A DNA stretch of 64,000 nucleotides from Mycolicibacter sp. MU0083 (GCF_963378075.1 NZ_OY726394.1:682001-746000), one strand, 5' to 3'; counted from the stretch's first letter, positions 37,288 to 46,830 are shown. Notes: a model not told the origin generated them from the letters alone. Program-made: numbers and translations.

Positions 37288-38751
37288 TCAACCGAGCCGT
37301 TCCCGCAACTCCCGCTTGAGCACTTTGCCGTAGCTGTTCTTCGGCAACGCATCGACGAACTCGTAGCGCTTCGGCCGTTTGAACCGCGCGATGCGCTCCA
37401 GCAGGTGCGCATCCAGTTCGGCGGCCGACGCCTGCCCGACGACGAAGGCCACCACGATCTCGCCCCACTCGGCATCCGGCGCGCCCACCACACCCGCCTC
37501 GACGACCCCGGGATGGCTCAGCAGCGCCTCTTCGACCTCACGCGGATAGATGTTGCTGCCGCCGCTGATCACCACGTCCTTGGAGCGATCCCGCAGGGTC
37601 AAGAATCCGCGTTCGTCGAATGCGCCCTTGTCGCCGGTGAACAGCCAGCCGTCGCGCAGCGCCTCGGCGGTGGCGGTCGGGTTGTTCCAGTAGCCGCTCA
37701 TCACCACATCGCCACGACAGACGATCTCGCCGACCTCGCCGACCGGAGCGCGGCTGCCGTCGTCGCGCAGCACCGCGACCTCGACGCCGGACCGCGGCCA
37801 GCCGACCGACCCCAACACCGCGTCGTCGCCGGCATGGTCGGCGCGACTCATGCCGGTGATCGTCATCGGCGCCTCACCCTGCCCGTAGAGCTGAGCGAAC
37901 ACCGGCCCGAACGCGGCCATCGCCCGCTTGAGATCCCCGAGATACATCGGGCCGCCGCCGTAGATGATCGAACGCAGGTTGGCCGGGCGCCCCCGCCCGG
38001 TCGCCACCAGTCGAGCCACCATGGTCGGCGCCAGAAACGCGGAGGCGCCCGGGTGGTGCTCGCACAGGTCGAGGAACTCCGAGGCGTCGAAAGCGTTGGA
38101 GGCCGGCACCACCTGCCGGGCCCCGCGCAGCACATACGGCGCGATGTAGAGCCCCGATCCGTGCGACATCGGGGCACCGTGGATCAGGCTGCAGTCGGCG
38201 TCCGGGTCATCGAGATCGGCCAGGTGTGCCAACGTCATCGCCGCCAGGTTGCGGTGGGACAGCATGGCGCCCTTGGAACGCCCGGTGGTGCCGCTGGTGT
38301 AGAACAGCCACGCCGGCCGGGACGGGGCCGGGTCGGGATCTGCGGCGGGCGGACAGGTGAAGCGCGCCAGATACCCGGTGCTGTCCAGGGTTTCGATCCG
38401 AACGCCGAGATCGGCCAGGCCGGGTGCCAGCTTCGGTGAGGCGAAGATCAGCGCCGCCCCGGCGTCGTCGACGATCTGGGCCATCTCCCGCGGGTGCAGC
38501 TTGTAGTTGAGCGGCACGACGACACAGTCCGCCGCCCAGGTGGCGAACATCAACTCGATGATCTCGGGCCGGTTCTCGCTGGCGATCGCGATCCGCGCAC
38601 CGGGCGGTACCGACTCCCGCAGGGAGGTGGCCAGCCGCCGTGCCCGATCCGCCAGCTGGATCCAGGTGTGCAGTAACCGTTCCCCGTGATACACCGCGCC
38701 GCGGTCGCCGAACCGGGCCGCGGCCTGATCCAGCAGCGTGAACAGATTCAC
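37288..38751 (-). CDS. Acyl-CoA synthetase (FadD-like)
   Basis: 487 residues from GTG 38751 (overlapping the SDR stop by four bases), giving an N-terminus MNLFTLLDQAAARFGDR. ANL-superfamily motifs: the P loop LFYTSGTTGRSKGAMLSH, the adenylate motif LYGQGEAPMTITG, GWLFTGDKGAFDERGF and the hinge DRSKDVVISGGSNIYPREVE. The catalytic Lys lies in PKNSYGKVLKRELRERLG. It activates a carboxylic acid through acyl-AMP to acyl-CoA; the substrate is unknown. Last gene of the minus-strand operon from 43425. Confidence 0.88.
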   Translation of the reverse strand: MNLFTLLDQAAARFGDRGAVYHGERLLHTWIQLADRARRLATSLRESVPPGARIAIASENRPEIIELMFATWAADCVVVPLNYKLHPREMAQIVDDAGAALIFASPKLAPGLADLGVRIETLDSTGYLARFTCPPAADPDPAPSRPAWLFYTSGTTGRSKGAMLSHRNLAAMTLAHLADLDDPDADCSLIHGAPMSHGSGLYIAPYVLRGARQVVPASNAFDASEFLDLCEHHPGASAFLAPTMVARLVATGRGRPANLRSIIYGGGPMYLGDLKRAMAAFGPVFAQLYGQGEAPMTITGMSRADHAGDDAVLGSVGWPRSGVEVAVLRDDGSRAPVGEVGEIVCRGDVVMSGYWNNPTATAEALRDGWLFTGDKGAFDERGFLTLRDRSKDVVISGGSNIYPREVEEALLSHPGVVEAGVVGAPDAEWGEIVVAFVVGQASAAELDAHLLERIARFKRPKRYEFVDALPKNSYGKVLKRELRERLG

Positions 38752-39533
38752 GGCTGCACCCAGTCCGATTCCAGTGCGAACTCCGAAAGGTACTTCGTCG
38801 AACTCCAACCGCCGTCGACGACGATCGTCTGGCCGTTGATGAACGAGCCCGCCTCCGAGCACAGGAACGCCACCGTGCCGGCGATGTCGTCCACCCGGCC
38901 CAGCCGGGGATAGGGCGTCATCTCGGTGTTGATCTTGCGGAATCGACTGTCGGTCAAGCGTTGTTCGACCATCGGGGTCACCGTCACCCCGGGCGCCACC
39001 GCATTGCAGCGGATGCCCTGGGCGCCGTACTGGCAGGCGATGTGCGTGGTCAGCGCGGTCAGCCCGCCCTTGGCCGCCGAGTACGCGCCGCCGCGCAGCC
39101 CACCCACCACCGCGAACGTGGAGGTGATGTTGATGATCGCCGAACCCGGTGCCATGTGCGGCAGCACATCGCGTGCCAACCGGAACGGCGCCCGCAGCAT
39201 CACGTTCAGGAAATAATCGAGGCTCTCGTCGTCGGTCTCGTGCAGCGGCTTGGGGCTACCGATACCGGCGTTGTTGACCAGGAAATCCACCCGGCCCCAG
39301 CGCGACAGCGCGGCGTCGACGATGCGTTGCGGAGCAGCCGTGTCGGTCAGGTCGACGGCCACGGTCGCGATCCGGTCCGGGTCGGTCCCGGAATCGACCA
39401 GTGCAGACACCAACCCGGCCAGCCGATCCTCGTCGCGTCCGGTGGCCACGACCGCCATCCCCGCCTCGGCCAGCTTTGTCGCACAACCGAATCCGATCCC
39501 GCTACTGGCACCGGTCACGATCGCCACCTGCAT
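38748..39533 (-). CDS. Short-chain dehydrogenase
   Basis: 261 residues. VTGASSGIGFGCATKL binds the dinucleotide; NNAGIGSPK, IINITSTFAVVGG with the catalytic Ser region and YSAAKGGLTAL with Tyr/Lys follow; the C-terminal GQTIVVDGGWSSTK is FabG-like. It lies 3 bases after the upstream ligase and overlaps the downstream ligase by four bases, so the three form a tight block. It may oxidise a hydroxyacyl-CoA made from the activated acid. Confidence 0.88.
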   Translation of the reverse strand: MQVAIVTGASSGIGFGCATKLAEAGMAVVATGRDEDRLAGLVSALVDSGTDPDRIATVAVDLTDTAAPQRIVDAALSRWGRVDFLVNNAGIGSPKPLHETDDESLDYFLNVMLRAPFRLARDVLPHMAPGSAIINITSTFAVVGGLRGGAYSAAKGGLTALTTHIACQYGAQGIRCNAVAPGVTVTPMVEQRLTDSRFRKINTEMTPYPRLGRVDDIAGTVAFLCSEAGSFINGQTIVVDGGWSSTKYLSEFALESDWVQP

Positions 39534-39536
39534 GGT

Positions 39537-41078
39537 CTACTCACCTACCTTCGCCCGGGACAGCTCCGCCCGGATCCGCTGTTTGACCACCTTGCCGGCG
39601 TCGTTCTTGGGCAGCGTCGCCCAGATCAGCACCTGCTCGGGGGCTTTGAACCGTGCCACCCCGTGCGAGCTCAACAGGGCGCGCAGGTCGTCCACGCCGG
39701 GGGCGGCGTCGCCGGCCGGCACGATCACCGCGCAGGCCCGCTCCCCGGTACGCGCATCGGGGATCCCGACCACCGCGACCTCGGCGATCTGCGGGTGCGT
39801 GATCAAGATGTCCTCGACCTCACGGGCGGAGATGTTCTCCCCGTTGCGGATGATTACGTCCTTGACCCGACCGGTGACCAGCAGATAGTCGTCGTCGACC
39901 CACCGTCCCAGATCTCCGGTGGCGAAGTAGCCGTCGGCGTCGAAGCAGTCGCGCGCGTCCTCGGCGCGCAGGTACCCCAGCAGCATCTGCGGGCCGCGGA
40001 CGAAGATCTCGCCCTCGCCCGGCGGGGCACCGGAGTGGGGCACCAGCTTGATCTCGGCGATCCCGGCCCGGCCGTCGGTCTCCGCGGCGTGCGCAAGATC
40101 CTGTGGGTCCAGGCAGCCGACCGTGGTGACCGGCACCTCGCTGGACCCGTACACCCGGGTGACGACGGCGGACCGGAAATAGTCGGCGGCCTCGCGGATC
40201 AACGACGCCGGCACGGATGCCCCGCCGCAGATGAAGACTTTCAGGTCCGGCAGGTCGGTGCCGGCCGTGCGGGCGGCGGCCAGCAACTGGGCCAGGAACG
40301 GGGTCGCCCCCGCCAGATGTGTGCAGTGTTCGGCGCGCATCAGCGCCACCGCGGCATCGGCCTTCCAGGTGTCCATCAGCACCGCGGTGGTGCCCAGCAA
40401 CAGCGGCGCCTCGAATGCGTAGATCGAGCCGCCGATATGGGCGATGGGGGAGGGCACCAGAAACCGGTCACCCGGTTCGATCAGCCAGTGCTGCCCGAGT
40501 TGGCCGATCAGCGCGTCGATCGAACGATGGCTGTGCAGAACACCTTTGGGATGGCCGGTGGTGCCGGAGGTGTACAGCAGCAGCCGGACTGCGTCGGGGT
40601 CCAGCGTCGGCGACGCCGCGGCGGGCGACTCGGCGTCCAGCAGGGCGCGGTAGTCGGTGTGTGCGGTCCCGGGCCCACGCACCACCACGACCTCGGGCGG
40701 ATCGGCCAGACCCGCACACACCCGGGTCAGCATTCCGGCATAGTCGTGGCCGCGGAACTCGCCCGGTACGAACAGCATTCGGCTGGCCGAGTCGGCGAGG
40801 ATGAACGTCAGCTCCGCGTCGCGCAGCGACGGCAGGATCGGGTTGACCACCATCCCGGCCCGCGTCGCGGCCAGATATACCACCGCGGCCTCATGCCAGT
40901 TCGGCAGCATGAACGACACCACACTGCCCGGCCGCATCCGGGTCAGCATCGCCTGCGCCAGTGCTGCCGCGCGGTCGGACAGCTCCCGGCAGGTCAGCCG
41001 GATATCGCCGTCGACCACAAGCACCCGCTCGGGGTCGCGGGCGACGGCGCGGGCCAGGGCATCGGCCAGGGTGTTCAC
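39537..41078 (-). CDS. Acyl-CoA synthetase (FadD-like, cyclohexanecarboxylate ligase type)
   Basis: 513 residues from GTG 41078, which overlaps the stop of the GntR gene (GTGA). The open frame extends far upstream but only as a shadow of that gene. ANL motifs: LLLYTSGTTGHPKGVLHSH, RVYGSSEVPVTTVG, GYFATGDLGRWVDDDYLLV and the hinge GRVKDVIIRNGENISAREVE; the catalytic Lys is in LPKNDAGKVVKQRIR. The protein resembles the branch that includes cyclohexanecarboxylate-CoA and medium-chain ligases, an inference from overall look only. Middle gene of the minus-strand operon. Confidence 0.86.
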   Translation of the reverse strand: MNTLADALARAVARDPERVLVVDGDIRLTCRELSDRAAALAQAMLTRMRPGSVVSFMLPNWHEAAVVYLAATRAGMVVNPILPSLRDAELTFILADSASRMLFVPGEFRGHDYAGMLTRVCAGLADPPEVVVVRGPGTAHTDYRALLDAESPAAASPTLDPDAVRLLLYTSGTTGHPKGVLHSHRSIDALIGQLGQHWLIEPGDRFLVPSPIAHIGGSIYAFEAPLLLGTTAVLMDTWKADAAVALMRAEHCTHLAGATPFLAQLLAAARTAGTDLPDLKVFICGGASVPASLIREAADYFRSAVVTRVYGSSEVPVTTVGCLDPQDLAHAAETDGRAGIAEIKLVPHSGAPPGEGEIFVRGPQMLLGYLRAEDARDCFDADGYFATGDLGRWVDDDYLLVTGRVKDVIIRNGENISAREVEDILITHPQIAEVAVVGIPDARTGERACAVIVPAGDAAPGVDDLRALLSSHGVARFKAPEQVLIWATLPKNDAGKVVKQRIRAELSRAKVGE

Positions 41079-41812
41079 GGCCGGGATGTTCCCGTCACCC
41101 GGTGCAGTGTCATCGAATACCGGTAGTCGTCGCCGGCATGGGTGTTCACCGTCACCTGCGCGATCTCGCCCTCGGAGGTGGTGTAGCTGCGTTGCATCTG
41201 CAATCCGGCGGTGCCCGGCTCGACGGCCAGTGCCGTCGCCAGTTCCGCGCCGACGATCACCGCCCGGATGTGCTGGCGTACCTCGATCACGCTGACCCCG
41301 AACACGTCCTCGATGAGCGGGAAGATCGGGCCGGAGTGCCGTGCCAGCAGGCGGCCGACGCCGGCGAACGCCCGGTTGATGTAGTACTCGGTGCGGCAGA
41401 TCGGCGCGTCCTGCCCGGCGGTACGACGACTGCCGCGCACCGCCAGCCATTCGGTGCCCACCGGCAGTCCGGTGCGGGCGGCGTCCTGGGCGTCGAGGGT
41501 GACCATGGCGTTGGATTCGATCTGGAACTGGGCGCCGGCGGCGAAGGCCACCAGATCGTCGATCGACACCACGTCCTGGGCGTAGCAGTTGGTCGCGGTC
41601 CGCGGGATCACCACGGTGCCCGCACGCGGGCGGGAGACCACCAGGTTGTCCTCCCGCAGCCGGCGCAGCGCCTCGCGGACCGTGTAGCGGCTGACCTCGA
41701 ACCGATCGCACAGTTCGTGTTCGGTGGGCAACTGCGAGCCGACCGGGTAGACCCCGTCGGCGATCTCCTTGCGCAGTACCCGCGCGACCCGCAGGTAGCG
41801 GTGGTCGGTCAC
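41075..41812 (-). CDS. GntR-family regulator (HutC/FadR-like)
   Basis: 245 residues from GTG 41812, overlapping the propeller gene stop. The N-terminal winged helix is at residues 4-70: VARVLRKEIADGVYPVGSQL, then CDRFEVSRYTVREALRRL. The C-terminal UTRA-type ligand domain follows (ICRTEYYINRAFAG, IEVRQHIRAVIVG, LQMQRSYTTSEGEIAQ). HutC-type regulators sense small metabolites and usually control adjacent genes. The perfect palindrome at 43521-43539, in the divergent space at the head of this operon, is a candidate target. Confidence 0.87.
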   Translation of the reverse strand: MTDHRYLRVARVLRKEIADGVYPVGSQLPTEHELCDRFEVSRYTVREALRRLREDNLVVSRPRAGTVVIPRTATNCYAQDVVSIDDLVAFAAGAQFQIESNAMVTLDAQDAARTGLPVGTEWLAVRGSRRTAGQDAPICRTEYYINRAFAGVGRLLARHSGPIFPLIEDVFGVSVIEVRQHIRAVIVGAELATALAVEPGTAGLQMQRSYTTSEGEIAQVTVNTHAGDDYRYSMTLHRVTGTSRP

Positions 41813-43425
41813 GGTCCGACCGGGTGCAGGGCCAACACGCTGCCGTCGCCGTCGGCCGAGACGAACAGGGTGCCGTCGTGGCCGCGGGCGATCCCGGCGA
41901 ACGGGCCCTGCGGTCCGGAGAACGGCGGCATCCCGCGCAGGGGTTTGGGGGTTACCCCCGGCGGCGGCCCGATCGGTAGCCCGCCGGCGATCTCCTGCCG
42001 CACACCGGATTCCAGGTTCACGGCCAGCACCCGCCGGGTGCCGGCATCCACGACGTAGAGGGTCCGGCCGTCCAGCAGAATGCCTTGCGGCCGAACGAAT
42101 CCCTCCGCCACCGGCGATACGCCCGATCCGCCGATCCGCACCACCCGGCCGGCCCCGGATTCGGCCACCAGATAGGAACCGTCGCCGGCCCCGATGTCCG
42201 AGACGATCCCCACCGGACCGGCCAGGCCGCCGGCCAGCACCTGCACCGCGCCGTCGCGCAGGCCCAGCACCCGCCCGGTGCCGAATTCGGTGACCGCCAC
42301 CCCGGCGGGCCCCGCGACCACCCCGTAGAGCTGGTCGAAACCGTCGGCGAGCACCTCCATCGTGGCCTGTGCCGGCAGGTAGCGGCTGACCTGACCGCCG
42401 GAGGTGGCGACGACGAACTCGCCCGGACCCACCGCGGTCACGCCCCGGATGAAACCCGGATAGCCGGGGCTGAACAGCATGCCCTGCGTCTCCAGCCGAC
42501 CGCCGTCGCGCACCGCGTAGAAGTAGGTGCCGTCGGCGACGTAGAGGGTGCCGGTGGCGTCCACGGTCAGATCCAGCGGCCAGTTCAGCCCGCCGGGCAG
42601 CACCGTCGTGGTGGCACCGCCGGCCCCGACCTCGGTGATCTCCCCGGTGAAGTTGGAGACGAATAACCGGCCGTCGGCGAAGGTGCAGTTGTCCAGGCCG
42701 GGTGTCAGCTGTGCGAGCACGGTCGCGGCGCCGCTGCGCGGGTCGATGCGCAGCACCTGGCCGCTGGCGGCCTGGGTGGAGACGATGAAACCGTCGGCGC
42801 CGAACTTCACCGAGTCCGGCACGCCCAGATCGCCGGCGACCCGCTGCGGGGTGGCGTCGGCGGCCAGCGGGTCGATCCGCCAGATCTCGTTGGCGGTCAT
42901 CACCGGGAAGTACAGCAAGCCGTCCGGACCGACCTCCATCGCGTTGGGCGACGGCAGGTTCTCGGCCAGGATGCGCTGCGCGCCGGTGGCCCGGTCCAGT
43001 TCCATCAACCGCCCGCCGTCGCGGCATTCGCCGACGAACAGTCGATCCTGATACACGGTGATGCCGTTGGCGCACGGCAGGTCGTCGCGCAGCACCCGGC
43101 TGCGGCCGGAGGCGTCCAGCGCGCTGACCCGGGCGTCCATCACCTCGGTGGCGTACAGCGTGCCGTCGGCGTCGAACGCCACATCGTCGGGTGCCACCAC
43201 GTCCCCGCCGCGGGCGCTGACGACGGCCAGTTCACCGCTGGCCACGTCCAGGGCGCTGATCTGGCTGCCGGTCACCTGCGCGACGTAGACCCGGCCGTCC
43301 GGGCCGGTGCGCAGGCCGTTGGCGCCGAACAGCCGGCTCGGTTCGGTGACCCGGTCCAACCGCCAGCCGGGCGCGATCGAGGCGGCGCCGGCCACCTCGC
43401 GGGGGAGTGCCACGACATCAGTCAT
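41809..43425 (-). CDS. SMP-30/NHL-type beta-propeller protein
   Basis: 538 residues from ATG 43425 with GGAG just upstream. The sequence is built of repeating blades of the type GPDGRVYVAQVTGSQISALD, ADGTLYATEVMDARVSALD and ATGTLYVADGTYFYAVRDGG, with about ten or more such units, so it could be two stacked propellers. SMP-30/gluconolactonase-like and NHL proteins include lactonases and strictosidine-synthase-like enzymes; no signal peptide is visible, so it is probably cytoplasmic. First gene of an operon with a GntR regulator, two CoA ligases and an SDR, where a lactonase that opens a ring before CoA activation would make sense. That role is inference. Confidence 0.75.
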   Translation of the reverse strand: MTDVVALPREVAGAASIAPGWRLDRVTEPSRLFGANGLRTGPDGRVYVAQVTGSQISALDVASGELAVVSARGGDVVAPDDVAFDADGTLYATEVMDARVSALDASGRSRVLRDDLPCANGITVYQDRLFVGECRDGGRLMELDRATGAQRILAENLPSPNAMEVGPDGLLYFPVMTANEIWRIDPLAADATPQRVAGDLGVPDSVKFGADGFIVSTQAASGQVLRIDPRSGAATVLAQLTPGLDNCTFADGRLFVSNFTGEITEVGAGGATTTVLPGGLNWPLDLTVDATGTLYVADGTYFYAVRDGGRLETQGMLFSPGYPGFIRGVTAVGPGEFVVATSGGQVSRYLPAQATMEVLADGFDQLYGVVAGPAGVAVTEFGTGRVLGLRDGAVQVLAGGLAGPVGIVSDIGAGDGSYLVAESGAGRVVRIGGSGVSPVAEGFVRPQGILLDGRTLYVVDAGTRRVLAVNLESGVRQEIAGGLPIGPPPGVTPKPLRGMPPFSGPQGPFAGIARGHDGTLFVSADGDGSVLALHPVGP

Positions 43426-43520
43426 GACTCCGGACGCTATCAAGCGCGGTTAGTCCAGACAATAGCCGTCGCCGATGCGTCGCCTCGGCCTTGACGCACG
43501 AATAAGTGCTGCGGAATAGT

Positions 43521-43539
43521 GTTCTGCAATACGCAGAAC
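43521..43539. promoter_or_regulatory. Perfect palindrome in the 43.4-43.5 kb divergent promoter
   Basis: GTTCTGC-AATAC-GCAGAAC, 7-base arms, lies between the propeller operon (minus) and the CoA-transferase operon (plus). It differs in sequence from the GAGAA element. A regulator bound here could control both operons; the GntR protein of the minus-strand operon is the nearest candidate. Confidence 0.5.
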
Positions 43540-43547
43540 GGAGTATT

Positions 43548-44747
43548 TTGTCCGAACAAATGATGGCGGTCGGTGCCAGGACCGACGCGGAAGCCCCGGC
43601 CCCCGGGCCGCTGAGCGGCATCCGGGTGGTCGACCTGACGACCATGGTGATGGGCCCGTACTGCACGCAGATCATGGCCGACATGGGCGCCGACGTCATC
43701 AAAGTCGAACCGCCCGAAGGCGATGCCACCCGTTACATCTCGGCCGGCCCCGCACCGGACATGAGCGGGGTGTTCGTCAACGTCAACCGCGGCAAACGCA
43801 GCGTGGTGCTGGACCTGCGCACGCCCGAGGGCCGCGCCGCGATCACCGCGCTGATCGGCGGGGCGGACGTGTTCATCCACTCCATGCGCGCCAAGGCGAT
43901 CGCCAAACTGGGCCTGGGCTACCCCGAGGTGGCCGCACTCAACCCGGGCATCGTCTACACCAACTGCTACGGCTACTCCCGTCGCGGCCCGGCCGCCGAC
44001 CGGCCCGCCTATGACGACACCATCCAGGCCGAATGCGGACTTCCCGCGGTCCAGGAGCAACTCACCGGACGCGCCGACTACGTGGGCACCATCATGGCCG
44101 ACAAGATCGCCGGACTGACCGCGCTCTACGCCACGATGATGGCGCTGTTCCACCGCGAACGCACCGGTCAGGGCCAAGAGGTCGAGGTCGCCATGTTCGA
44201 GACCATGGCCTCGTTCATGCTCGTCGAACACGCCAACGGCGCGCTGTTCGACCCGCCGCGCGGACCGGCGGTCTACCCGCGCACCGTGGCACCCAACCGC
44301 CGGCCCTATGAGACCAGCGACGGCCAGATCGCCGCCCTGATCTACAACGACAAGCACTGGAACGCCTTCATCGGTGCGGTACAACCGGAGTGGGCTTCCG
44401 AGCAGTACGCCACCCTGGCGCAGCGCGCCCAACAGATCGACACCATCTACGGGCTGGTCGCCCAGACCATGAAGGAACGCACCACCGCGCAGTGGCTGGC
44501 GCTCTTCGAGGAACTGGAGATCCCCGCCGCCCCGCTGAACACCCCGGGCGCGCTCTTCGACGACCCGCACCTCAACGCGGTCGGACTGTTCGAGACGGTG
44601 GACACCGCGCACGGGCCGGTCCGCTTCCCCGGCGTGCCGACCTGGTTGTCGGCGACCCCGGGCCGGGTGGCCGGCGGCGCACCCGAACTCGGTGAGCACA
44701 CCTCGGCGGTGCTCGACGAACTCGGCCTGGGACGGGACAGCGCATGA
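43548..44747 (+). CDS. Class III CoA transferase (CaiB/BaiF)
   Basis: 399 residues from TTG 43548, four bases after GGAG and just outside the palindrome; ATG 43560 is the alternative. Family motifs: GIRVVDLTTMVMGPYCTQIM, ADMGADVIKVEPPEGDATRY, NRGKRSVVLDLRTPEGR and the catalytic Asp in GTIMADKIAGLTALYATMMA. Members transfer CoA between acids or run as CoA-dependent racemase-type enzymes. It is first of a run of genes that overlap by four bases, so it probably activates the acid that the following acyl-CoA dehydrogenases oxidise. Confidence 0.87.
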   Translation: MSEQMMAVGARTDAEAPAPGPLSGIRVVDLTTMVMGPYCTQIMADMGADVIKVEPPEGDATRYISAGPAPDMSGVFVNVNRGKRSVVLDLRTPEGRAAITALIGGADVFIHSMRAKAIAKLGLGYPEVAALNPGIVYTNCYGYSRRGPAADRPAYDDTIQAECGLPAVQEQLTGRADYVGTIMADKIAGLTALYATMMALFHRERTGQGQEVEVAMFETMASFMLVEHANGALFDPPRGPAVYPRTVAPNRRPYETSDGQIAALIYNDKHWNAFIGAVQPEWASEQYATLAQRAQQIDTIYGLVAQTMKERTTAQWLALFEELEIPAAPLNTPGALFDDPHLNAVGLFETVDTAHGPVRFPGVPTWLSATPGRVAGGAPELGEHTSAVLDELGLGRDSA

Positions 44748-45916
44748 GTCTCGACTTCGACATGGGTGCTCGCGCCGGCGAACTACGCGCCCGGTTGCGG
44801 GAGCTGATCACCGCGGAACTGCCCGAGAGATTCCCGGGCGCGTTCACCGACGATCCCGACGATCTTGCTGCCGCCCAACGGTTCTGCCGGGTGCTGGCCG
44901 AACAGGATCTGCTGTGCATGTCCTGGCCGCAGGAGTTCGGCGGTGCGGCCGCCTCGGTGTGGGAGCAGACCGTGGTGCGCGAGGAGATGTGGGCGCACCA
45001 CGAACCGCGTGGCGCACAGTACATGGGGGTGAACTGGGTCGGGCCGATCATCATGCGGCACGGCACCGAAGAACAGCAGCGCCGGCACCTGCCGCCGATC
45101 GCGGCCGGCGAGGTGATCTGGTGCCAGGGCTTCTCCGAGCCCGAATCCGGCTCGGACCTGGCGTCGCTGCGGACCACCGCCCGCCGCGACGGCGCAGACG
45201 GCTGGGTCATCAACGGCCAGAAGATCTGGACCTCCTACGCCACCATGGCGCAGTGGTGCTTCCTGCTGGTGCGCACCACCAAAATCGGCGAAGGGGCCGT
45301 CACCAGAAAACAGCAGGGCCTGAGCATCTTCCTGGTCCCGATGGACGATCCGGCCATCACCGTGCGGCCGTTGGGCACCATGATGGGCCCGCACCACCTC
45401 AACGAGGTGTTCTTCGACGACCTGCGCGTCACCGACGCCGACCTGCTCGGCGAACTCGACGCCGGCTGGTCGATCGTGGCCGACGTGATGGCCTTCGAAC
45501 GGGTGGGCATCGCCCGCTATGCGCGCTGCGAACGCCTGCTGGCCGCCGCGCCGAACGCCCTCGGCGCGCGCTGGGACGACCTACCCGGTGAGCTGACCGC
45601 CCGCTGGGTGCGGATGCTCACGCACTGCCGGCGCGCCCGGCTGATGGCCTACCGGGTGGTGGCCCTGCAAGCCGGCGGCCGGATCACCCCCGGCGACGCC
45701 GCCGCCTACCGGATCGCGGTGACCCGGCTGGATCAGGAGAGTGCCGAAGTGCTGATGGAGCTGGCCGCCGAAGCCCCCGACGAGCCCTCGGCGCAATGGT
45801 TTCGCGCCGAGGTCGACGACCACTGGCGCTACTCGCAGGCGGCCACGGTGTCCTCGGGCAGCATCGAGATGCAGCGCATCCTGCTGTCCCGCGCCCTGCT
45901 GGCGGCGCCGCGATGA
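44744..45916 (+). CDS. Acyl-CoA dehydrogenase, large partner of a pair
   Basis: 390 residues, ATGA overlap with the CoA transferase. FAD motifs: CQGFSEPESGSDLASLRTTA and INGQKIWTSYATMAQWCFLL. The C-terminal segment reads ATVSSGSIEMQRILLSRALL, with Ser in place of the usual catalytic Glu-Gly. The next gene, a shorter dehydrogenase-fold protein, overlaps by four bases. Such large/small gene pairs in mycobacteria (for example FadE26-FadE27 types) form alpha2beta2 tetramers in which one subunit contributes the base and both share FAD sites; this gene would be one half. Substrate unknown. Confidence 0.88.
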   Translation: MSLDFDMGARAGELRARLRELITAELPERFPGAFTDDPDDLAAAQRFCRVLAEQDLLCMSWPQEFGGAAASVWEQTVVREEMWAHHEPRGAQYMGVNWVGPIIMRHGTEEQQRRHLPPIAAGEVIWCQGFSEPESGSDLASLRTTARRDGADGWVINGQKIWTSYATMAQWCFLLVRTTKIGEGAVTRKQQGLSIFLVPMDDPAITVRPLGTMMGPHHLNEVFFDDLRVTDADLLGELDAGWSIVADVMAFERVGIARYARCERLLAAAPNALGARWDDLPGELTARWVRMLTHCRRARLMAYRVVALQAGGRITPGDAAAYRIAVTRLDQESAEVLMELAAEAPDEPSAQWFRAEVDDHWRYSQAATVSSGSIEMQRILLSRALLAAPR

Positions 45917-46830
45917 ACCTCGAACTCGGCGATGAAGCGCAGGAATACGGACGCGAAGCGGTGCGGGCGTTCGAAGGTGCCGGCGGTGACGAACTGGTGC
46001 TGCGCGCCGACGCCGACCCGGCCGGACGCGAAGACCTGATCGGCCCGCTGCTGCGTGAACTGGGAGCCTTCGAGCTCGCCCCCCGCACCGACGCCGACGA
46101 ACTCGAGGCCGCCGCCGCGCTGTGCCGCGCCGCCGGCTACTGGGCGCTGCCGTACCCGGTCGCCGAATGCCTTTCCACGCCGGCGGATCTGGACGTCGAC
46201 GGATTGATCGTGGTCGCCGACCACGCGCCGGCGGGTCCGGTGGCGGGGCTGTCCAAGCGCTGGGCGACCGTCACCGTGTCCGGCACGCGCAGCACGGTGC
46301 TCGGACTCTCGGAGCCCCGGCCCGCCCTGGTGGCCGGCCTGGAGCTGGCCGAACTCGACCGCGACGGTGCCGGTGACATCGCGCTGGCACTGACCCTGCC
46401 GAGCTGGACACTGCTCGGAATGCTGGACCGGGCCATGGATCTCACCATCGCCCATGTGCGGCTGCGCGAACAGTTCGGTCAGGCGCTCTCGACGTTCCAG
46501 GGCGTGCAGTTCCAGCTCACCGACGCCGAGGTGGAACGCGCCGGGCTGGACATGCTGGCCACCTACACGCTGTGGAGCATCGCGACCGGGCGCCCCGAAG
46601 CCGCCGACGACGCGCTGGCACTGCGGATGGCGGCGCTGGAAGCCGCCGAGGTGGTGTTCCGGATCTGCCACCAACTGCACGGTGCCGTCGGATTCTGCGA
46701 CGAGACCGCACTGTCCTGGCTGTCGCGCTACAGCCAGCCGCTGCGCCGCCTGCCGTACGGCTTGTCGGCCACCCGCGACCTGCTGGCCCGCCGCGTCGGG
46801 CACACCGGACTGACGGGACTGTACGCATGA
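45913..46830 (+). CDS. Acyl-CoA dehydrogenase-fold protein, small partner
   Basis: 305 residues, clearly shorter than a free-standing dehydrogenase. It starts at ATG 45913 in the stop of the larger partner. The C-terminal helical domain is recognisable: AIDLTIAH-type region (DRAMDLTIAHVRLREQFGQAL), STFQGVQFQLTDAEVE and HQLHGAVGFCDETALSWLSR. The N-terminal and middle domains are reduced, and no SEPxxGSD motif is seen. This matches the small subunit of heteromeric acyl-CoA dehydrogenases, so it probably complexes with the 44744 product. Confidence 0.83.
   Translation: MNLELGDEAQEYGREAVRAFEGAGGDELVLRADADPAGREDLIGPLLRELGAFELAPRTDADELEAAAALCRAAGYWALPYPVAECLSTPADLDVDGLIVVADHAPAGPVAGLSKRWATVTVSGTRSTVLGLSEPRPALVAGLELAELDRDGAGDIALALTLPSWTLLGMLDRAMDLTIAHVRLREQFGQALSTFQGVQFQLTDAEVERAGLDMLATYTLWSIATGRPEAADDALALRMAALEAAEVVFRICHQLHGAVGFCDETALSWLSRYSQPLRRLPYGLSATRDLLARRVGHTGLTGLYA

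Noticed and set aside
38961..41126. 721-residue plus-strand ORF opposite the SDR and ligase genes
   Set aside because: Covers two real minus-strand genes with clear catalytic motifs; composition is that of a shadow.
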